Below, in pieces: positions 59,547 to 64,000 of a stretch of 64,000 nt of DNA. Position 1 is the first letter of the stretch. Each line of letters opens with the position of its first letter. The DNA lies in contig NZ_JACBNX010000020.1 of NCBI RefSeq assembly GCF_013403875.1, positions 62,001-126,000 of the forward strand, written 5' to 3'. The notes beneath the pieces are model-generated. The model saw nothing but the letters and a program-made list of their open reading frames with translations. It did no database searches and was not told the origin of the DNA. Position numbers and translations under genes: made by a program. Source of the DNA: Burkholderia guangdongensis (GTDB lineage Bacteria; Pseudomonadota; Gammaproteobacteria; Burkholderiales; Burkholderiaceae).

Positions 59547-60761
59547 TCAGGGTTGTGCGACGAGCGCCTGCACGACGTGCAGCGCCTGCGGCGAGCCGAG
59601 CCCGGTCACGTAGTCGTAACCGCCGGACGCGGTGCAGATCGTCCCGCAGATGCCGTTCGTGCCGGTCGTCACGTCGTGATAGTCGCTGCCGTACGCGGTC
59701 TTGCCGACCGCATACAGCGCGTTGTACGTGCCGCCGAGCCGGCTCTTGCCGGCGGCGGCGCGCATCGAATTCGCGATCGCGAACAGCGCCGACCACTGCG
59801 GCGCGCCGGCGCTCGTGCCGCCGACCTCGAACCAGCCGGCCTGACGCTGATACGCGACGGAATCGTAGACCGCGAAACCCGTCGACGGATTCGCGTCGTA
59901 GCTGACGTCGGGCACGCCGCGGCTGCCCGCGACCGGAACGGGCCACACGTCCTGTCCGGCGGGCTCGGCCTCGTATGGGCTGACGCCGCCGCCGCTGCCG
60001 CTCCACGCGGTTTCGCCGACGTAGTTGCCGTAGCGGTCCATCGACAGCGCGGTGCCGCCGACCGACACGACGTACGGCGACGCCGCCGGATATTCGGTCC
60101 CGGTGCCGCTGTCGCCGGACGACGCGACGAACGTGACGTTCTTCGGTGTGCTGAAGTGGCTGTCGTAGCCGGTCTCGCCGCTGAATTCGCTGCCGCCGAA
60201 GCTCATCGACACGACCGACGCGCCGTGGGCGACCGCGACGTCGATGGCATGCGTCAGATCGGCGTAGCTGCTCGACGCCGCCTCGACGAGGACGATCCGC
60301 GCGTTCGGCGCGATCGCGTGCACCCACTCGACGTCGAGCGACATTTCGAGCGCCCAGCCCGCGTTCGACGGCGGCTTGGTGCCGCGCGCGTAGACCTTCG
60401 TGAAGCAGCCGTTCGCGCTCGTGCAGGACGGCAGTCCGAACGCCGTGCTGAACGTGCCGAGATCGGACTCGATGTTCGGGTCGTCGTACGCGTCGACGAT
60501 CGCGACCGTCATCCCGTTGCCCTGATTCGTGATCGTGTCGAAGCCGTACGCGTGCCGGACGGCAGCCGGCGTGAAGCCGACGACCGATGCCGTGCTCGCG
60601 TGCGTATGCGTGTGGAACGGCGGCCGCGCGAAGCCTTTCGGCGCGCGGGTGCCTTCGACGTAGGACGGCTGATCGCCGCCGGCGGCGAGCGCGACGGTCG
60701 ACGCGAACAGCGGGAGGCACAGCGCCGTCATCAACAAGGACGGGAGGCGGTGGTTGGGCAT
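59547..60761 (-). CDS. Sedolisin-type (S53) serine-carboxyl peptidase, secreted, copy 1
   Basis: A 404-aa protein with a signal peptide ending near VALA (residue 26-27). Catalytic Glu139 and Asp143 (ALEMSLDVEW), oxyanion Asp217 (ASSGDSG) and Ser317 (GGTSAGAPQW) are present. The C-terminal Ca site appears as DVTTGTNG and GYDYVTGLGSPQ. The prodomain usual in this family (~180 aa) is missing; only ~40 residues separate the signal from the protease domain. It acts outside the cytoplasm, with acidic pH optimum expected for the family. A close paralogue lies 312 bp upstream. Confidence 0.92.
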   Translation of the reverse strand: MPNHRLPSLLMTALCLPLFASTVALAAGGDQPSYVEGTRAPKGFARPPFHTHTHASTASVVGFTPAAVRHAYGFDTITNQGNGMTVAIVDAYDDPNIESDLGTFSTAFGLPSCTSANGCFTKVYARGTKPPSNAGWALEMSLDVEWVHAIAPNARIVLVEAASSSYADLTHAIDVAVAHGASVVSMSFGGSEFSGETGYDSHFSTPKNVTFVASSGDSGTGTEYPAASPYVVSVGGTALSMDRYGNYVGETAWSGSGGGVSPYEAEPAGQDVWPVPVAGSRGVPDVSYDANPSTGFAVYDSVAYQRQAGWFEVGGTSAGAPQWSALFAIANSMRAAAGKSRLGGTYNALYAVGKTAYGSDYHDVTTGTNGICGTICTASGGYDYVTGLGSPQALHVVQALVAQP

Positions 60762-61073
60762 GGTCGATTCTCCATATCGATGGACGCGCAGGGGTGGGCA
60801 GAGGGGACACGCGCTGAATGAATATCGGCGGGAGCCGGGCGTTCCTGAGTGGGAAAGCCGGCTATCGGATCGGGGTTTACGCGAGGTTCGGCGGATGCCG
60901 CGCCGGTCGCCCGATCGCGCATGGCGGCGCGGTCGACATGGGGGATGTGTGATTCACGCGTTGCTCGGCGCGTGGGTGCCGGGCTTGCGTTCGCGGTGGG
61001 CTGTCGGTTCGGCTCGCGGCCGCCCGTCCGGGGCGGCCGCGTTCGGCGTTTGCGCGTTGCGCAAAGCCCGCGC
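60762..61073. other. Gap between the two sedolisin genes
   Basis: No gene supported. The 312-bp stretch carries the promoter of copy 1, with a ribosome site GGAGAATC just before its ATG; a leftward read-through from copy 2 is possible because I saw no hairpin terminator. Confidence 0.5.
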
Positions 61074-62294
61074 TTACGGCTGCGCGACGAGCGCCTGTAC
61101 GAGACTAGACGCTTGCGGCGACCCGAGCCCGGTCACATAGTCATAGCCGCCGGACGCGGTGCAGATCGAGCCGCAACTGCCGTTCGTGCCGGTCGTCACG
61201 TCGCGATAGTCGCTGCCGTATGCGGCTTTGCCGATCGAATACAGCATGTCGTACGTGCCGCCGAGCGGTTGCTTGCCGGCGGCGGCGCGCATCGAATTCG
61301 CGATCGCGAACAGCGCCGACCATTGCGGCGCGCCGGCGCTCGTGCCGCCGATCACGCGCCAGCCGACGCGATTGTTGTACGCGATGGAGTCGTAGACCGC
61401 GAAGCCCGTGGACGGATTCCCGTCGTAGCTGACGTCGGGCACGCCGCGCTTGCCCGCGACCGGGATCGGCCAGGTGGTCTGCCCGGCGGGTTCGGCTTCG
61501 TACACGCTGACGCCGCCGCCGCTGCCGCTCCACGCGGTTTCGCCGAGATAGTTGCCGTAGCTGTCGGTCGATAGCGTGGTGCCGCCGACCGACACGACCT
61601 TGGGCGACGCGGCGGGGTATTCGAGGCCCGTGCCGTTATCGCCGGACGACGCGACGAACGTGACGTTCGGCGCGCTGAAATGGCTCTTGTCGGAACTCGT
61701 CTCGTTGCTCCATTCATTGCCGCCGAAGCTCATCGACACGACCGACGCGCCGCGGTTCACCGCGACATCGACCGCGGCCATCAGATTGGTGAAACTGTTC
61801 GACGCCGCTTCGACGAGGATGATCCGCGCGTTCGGGGCGATCGCATGCACCCATTCGACGTCGAGCGCCATTTCGACCGACCAGCCGGCATCGGCGGGCG
61901 GCTGGCTGCCGTTTGCGTAGACCTTCGTGAAGCAGCCGTTCGCGCTCGTGCAGGACGGCAGTCCGAACGCCGTGCTGAACGTGCCGAGATCCGCCTCGAT
62001 GTTCGGGTCGTCATACGCGTCGACGATCGCGATCGTCATCCCGTCGCCCTGGTTCGGGAGCGCGTCGAAGCCGTACGCATGCCGCGCGACCGTCGGCGAG
62101 ATGCCCGAGATCGTCGATCCGGTTGCGTTCGGCGTCAGTTTCGTATGGAACGGCGGCCGCGCGTAGCCTTGCGGCGCGCGCTCGCCTTCGACGTAAGGCT
62201 TGTGGCCGTTGTCGGCTGCAAACGCCACGGCGGATGCGAATAGCGGAACGCAGAGCGCTGCCATTAATACGGATGGGAGGTGTTTTCGAGACAT
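61074..62294 (-). CDS. Sedolisin-type (S53) serine-carboxyl peptidase, secreted, copy 2
   Basis: A 406-aa paralogue of the preceding S53 protease, alike along its whole length, with the same catalytic set: Glu and Asp in SVEMALDVEW, Asp in ASSGDNG and Ser in GGTSAGAPQW. A signal peptide (MSRKHLPSVLMAALCVPLFASA) is followed by a short N-terminal region with PYVEGERAPQGYARPPFHT shared with copy 1. It differs mostly in the surface segment after SFGG. A GGAGAATCC ribosome site precedes the ATG. Tandem duplication is the evident origin. Confidence 0.92.
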   Translation of the reverse strand: MSRKHLPSVLMAALCVPLFASAVAFAADNGHKPYVEGERAPQGYARPPFHTKLTPNATGSTISGISPTVARHAYGFDALPNQGDGMTIAIVDAYDDPNIEADLGTFSTAFGLPSCTSANGCFTKVYANGSQPPADAGWSVEMALDVEWVHAIAPNARIILVEAASNSFTNLMAAVDVAVNRGASVVSMSFGGNEWSNETSSDKSHFSAPNVTFVASSGDNGTGLEYPAASPKVVSVGGTTLSTDSYGNYLGETAWSGSGGGVSVYEAEPAGQTTWPIPVAGKRGVPDVSYDGNPSTGFAVYDSIAYNNRVGWRVIGGTSAGAPQWSALFAIANSMRAAAGKQPLGGTYDMLYSIGKAAYGSDYRDVTTGTNGSCGSICTASGGYDYVTGLGSPQASSLVQALVAQP

Positions 62295-62672
62295 ATTGGA
62301 TTCTCCTTTTGTGAGAGGGTACGGCCAGGAGCGAGTCTATTGGATGGCGGAATGAATTTGAATAAATTCTGGAGAATTTAGATTATTTGATAATCCGCTA
62401 ATGGCCTTGCCGATCATGGTTTACGCTAGTTTTTGAGAAAATGAACGGGAATTTCATGGCAGGTTTTTTGCGGAATATTTTACTCACGACTAATTGAAGT
62501 GGATCGCAAATCAGACTCGAATCAATCCATCGTCCCTGTCATTCGGCGATTGACTTCGAAACATCGTGCAATCCGTGCCGATTGCCGCGCATCCCGGAAT
62601 CCGCATAAAGTGCTGCGTACGCGGCCGGCCGCAAGCGGCCGTTCGATCGCCCACTCTCGACGCGGAGCGCAC
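62295..62672. other. Intergenic region upstream of copy 2 and crcB
   Basis: AT-rich between 62340 and 62500, as expected for a promoter of the leftward protease gene. I looked for a fluoride riboswitch ahead of crcB and did not find a convincing match. No protein gene supported, although the crcB frame stays open upstream to 62499. Confidence 0.5.
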
Positions 62673-63056
62673 GTGTTCTATTCGATCGTCGCGATTTTCA
62701 TCGGCGCCGGGCTCGGCGCGCTGCTGCGCTGGTTCCTGAGCCTCGGCCTCAACGCGATCCTGCCCGAGGTGCCGCTCGGCACGCTCGCGTCGAACCTGAT
62801 CGGCGGCTACCTGATCGGGTTCGCGGTCGCGGCGTTCGGTGCGAAGGCGGGGCTGCCGCCCGAATGGCGGCTGTTCGCGATCACCGGCTTTCTCGGCGGG
62901 CTGACGACGTTCTCGACGTATTCGGCGGAGGTGATCTCGCACGCGATGCAGGGAGAACTCGGCTGGGCATTGGCGGTGGCTGCCCTACACTTGATAGGAT
63001 CGTTCACGCTGACGGCGCTCGGCATGTGGACGGCCCGCGCGTGGCTGGCCGCCTGA
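62673..63056 (+). CDS. crcB: Fluoride ion channel CrcB/Fluc
   Basis: A 127-aa protein with four transmembrane helices. GAGLGALLRWFLS is the first-helix motif, LGTLASNLIGGYLIG the second, and GFLGGLTTFSTYSAE carries the Phe/Thr residues that line the fluoride path. It exports fluoride passively. GTG 62673 with CGGAG upstream gives the normal length; the extension to 62499 has no family character. The DUF190 gene follows after 37 bp, a common pair. Confidence 0.93.
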   Translation: MFYSIVAIFIGAGLGALLRWFLSLGLNAILPEVPLGTLASNLIGGYLIGFAVAAFGAKAGLPPEWRLFAITGFLGGLTTFSTYSAEVISHAMQGELGWALAVAALHLIGSFTLTALGMWTARAWLAA

Positions 63057-63093
63057 GCGCGGCCGGCGGCTTGCCTGGAACGGGAGGCCTGCG

Positions 63094-63432
63094 ATGGACA
63101 GGATCTTCTTGCGCTTCTACGTGCACGAGCAGCATCGCCTGCACTGGAAGCCGCTGTGGGAATGGCTGCTCGAGGAGGCGAACCGGATGGGCGTCGCGGG
63201 CGGCTCCGCGTTTCGCGCGATGGCGGGCTTCGGCCAGCACCGGGTGCTGCACGAGGAGCGCTTCTTCGAGCTGCAGGGATCGACGACGATCGAGGTCGAG
63301 TTCATCGTCACCGAGGAGGAGGCCGAGCGGCTGATCGCGCGCATCGGCGAGGAAAAGGTGCGGCTCTGCTACGCGATGATTCCGGCGCGCTTCGGCGTGG
63401 TCGACACGATCGGCGTGCGGGCGACGGGGTAG
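63094..63432 (+). CDS. DUF190 domain protein
   Basis: A 112-aa protein of the DUF190/PII-like family. MDRIFLRFYVHEQHRLHWKPLWEWLLEEANRMGVAG is the typical start, followed by GFGQHRVLHEERFFEL and VEFIVTEEEAERLIARIGEE. The ferredoxin-like fold is reminiscent of PII signal proteins. DUF190 genes often follow crcB, and a role in controlling fluoride export is suspected from that link. ATG 63094 has GGGAGG upstream. Confidence 0.9.
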   Translation: MDRIFLRFYVHEQHRLHWKPLWEWLLEEANRMGVAGGSAFRAMAGFGQHRVLHEERFFELQGSTTIEVEFIVTEEEAERLIARIGEEKVRLCYAMIPARFGVVDTIGVRATG

Positions 63433-63468
63433 ACGACGGGCAGCGGGCAGCGGCCGGCCGCCAGGCCG

Positions 63469-64000
63469 TCAGATTCCGAGGTGCGTCAGCAAGAACTTGG
63501 CGCGCGTGACCACCATCAGCAGCACCTGCACGATCACGAACAGCAGCAGCGGCGACAGATCGATGCCGCCCAGGTGCGGAATCACGCGGCGCAGCGGGTT
63601 CAGAACCGGCGCGGTGAGCTGATAGAGGATCGGCATCGCGGGCGAGCGCGGGTTCAGCCACGACAGCAGCGCCATCAGGATCGTCATCCAGAGAACGAGA
63701 TTCAGCGCCCACTGCACGACGGTCAGCAGCGCGGCGATGACGATCGCCGGCGCGAACGCGGCCGGGTCGATGCCGATCAGCACGACCACCAGCCCCACGT
63801 AGACGAGCGCTGTGACGAGCGCCGCGACGACGCTCGCCCAGTCGATGCCGCGCACGCCCGGAATCACGCGGCGCAGCGGCAGCACGAGCCAGTTGGTCGC
63901 CTGCAGCACGGCCTGCGTGACCGGGTTGTACGGCGGCACGCGCACGGCCTGCATCCAGACGCGCAGGATCAGCGCGGCGCCGAACAGCGTGAAGACGGTG
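63469..64000 (-). CDS. YggT family membrane protein (5' end beyond the window)
   Basis: The frame runs past the right edge: in addition to MQAVRVPPYNPVTQAVLQ it continues upstream as FTLFGAALILRVW to the window end. About 177 residues are visible. There are two similar YggT repeats: PLRRVIPGVRGIDW and PLRRVIPHLGGIDL, each followed by two helices. YggT proteins are linked to osmotic stress, cell division or assembly of membrane complexes; the role is not settled. The start lies outside. Confidence 0.88.
   Translation of the reverse strand, partial: TVFTLFGAALILRVWMQAVRVPPYNPVTQAVLQATNWLVLPLRRVIPGVRGIDWASVVAALVTALVYVGLVVVLIGIDPAAFAPAIVIAALLTVVQWALNLVLWMTILMALLSWLNPRSPAMPILYQLTAPVLNPLRRVIPHLGGIDLSPLLLFVIVQVLLMVVTRAKFLLTHLGI

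Noticed and set aside
58603..60810. Long extension of the LuxR regulator frame
   Set aside because: It is antisense to the GST gene and out of frame with the S53 gene; composition is Arg-rich.
62481..62672. Possible fluoride riboswitch upstream of crcB
   Set aside because: I could not find the conserved pseudoknot sequences, so there is no support beyond the gene context.
1..64000. CRISPR arrays, transposases, prophage genes and rRNA
   Set aside because: No spaced direct repeats, DDE transposase motifs, phage structural genes or rRNA sequences were seen.

Overview
The window is GC-rich Gram-negative chromosome. Its gene content and order point to Burkholderia, most likely the cepacia complex or a close relative. 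The markers are a wbiF-G-H-I-like O-antigen block, waaC with a Kdo hydroxylase gene and waaA, a ureDABCEFG urease cluster beside urtABCDE, and crcB next to a DUF190 gene. The species call is inferred from synteny and codon bias only; no search was run.

Layout. (1) 1-7.8 kb is visibly AT-richer: the end of a probable glycosyltransferase, an SMR-type flippase subunit, an extended SDR, a HAD-UbiA fusion, a giant membrane protein and a sulfotransferase with a decayed partial copy beside it. I read this as an acquired surface-glycan decoration module that may use a polyprenyl-phosphate pentose. (2) 8.0-12.7 kb is an overlapping operon: rhamnosyltransferase-like GT2, epimerase, WecA-like GlcNAc-1-P transferase and a WbpM-type 4,6-dehydratase. 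It is followed by a VapBC-type pair and a second MraY/WecA-like transferase. (3) 14.5-18.1 kb is metabolic: a LysR regulator divergent from a hydroxyacyl-CoA dehydrogenase, then an MFS transporter. (4) 18.1-25 kb returns to glycans: galE, GT4, a zeta-like ATPase with a small partner, GT2, a flippase, and a phosphomannomutase closed by a strong terminator. (5) 25.1-28.4 kb is LPS inner core: waaC, kdoO, waaA.

(6) 28.4-29.9 kb is a lower-GC pair, an MFS gene and an 89-aa unknown. (7) 30.2-35.6 kb is urease, and 38.1-43.9 kb is the urea ABC transporter. Both carry good sigma-54 (-24/-12) sequences, upstream of ureA and of urtA, so uptake and hydrolysis are probably co-induced by NtrC under nitrogen limitation. 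A pirin, DoxX and alpha/beta-hydrolase cassette lies between them. (8) 44-49.5 kb is housekeeping: an aminotransferase remnant, rhodanese, Pcm-like methyltransferase, hemN, YkgJ-type protein, DUF1439 lipoprotein, trmB and tRNA-Gly(CCC).

(9) 49.7-53.5 kb holds a cupin, an SGNH esterase, a DUF4336 protein and a subtilisin-like lipoprotein. (10) 54.4-56.6 kb is a compact minus-strand series of small genes: a cold-shock protein, an IF-1 paralogue with a TTG start, an S21 paralogue and three unrecognised proteins of 68-94 aa. (11) 56.9-64 kb holds a secreted unknown, a LuxR regulator divergent from a GST, two tandem sedolisin (S53) proteases, crcB with DUF190, and a YggT protein cut by the window edge.

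No insertion sequence, prophage, CRISPR array or rRNA was seen. The strongest candidates for something undescribed are the lipid-linked sugar module at 0.6-6.4 kb and the small-gene translation/cold-shock cluster at 54.4-56.6 kb.
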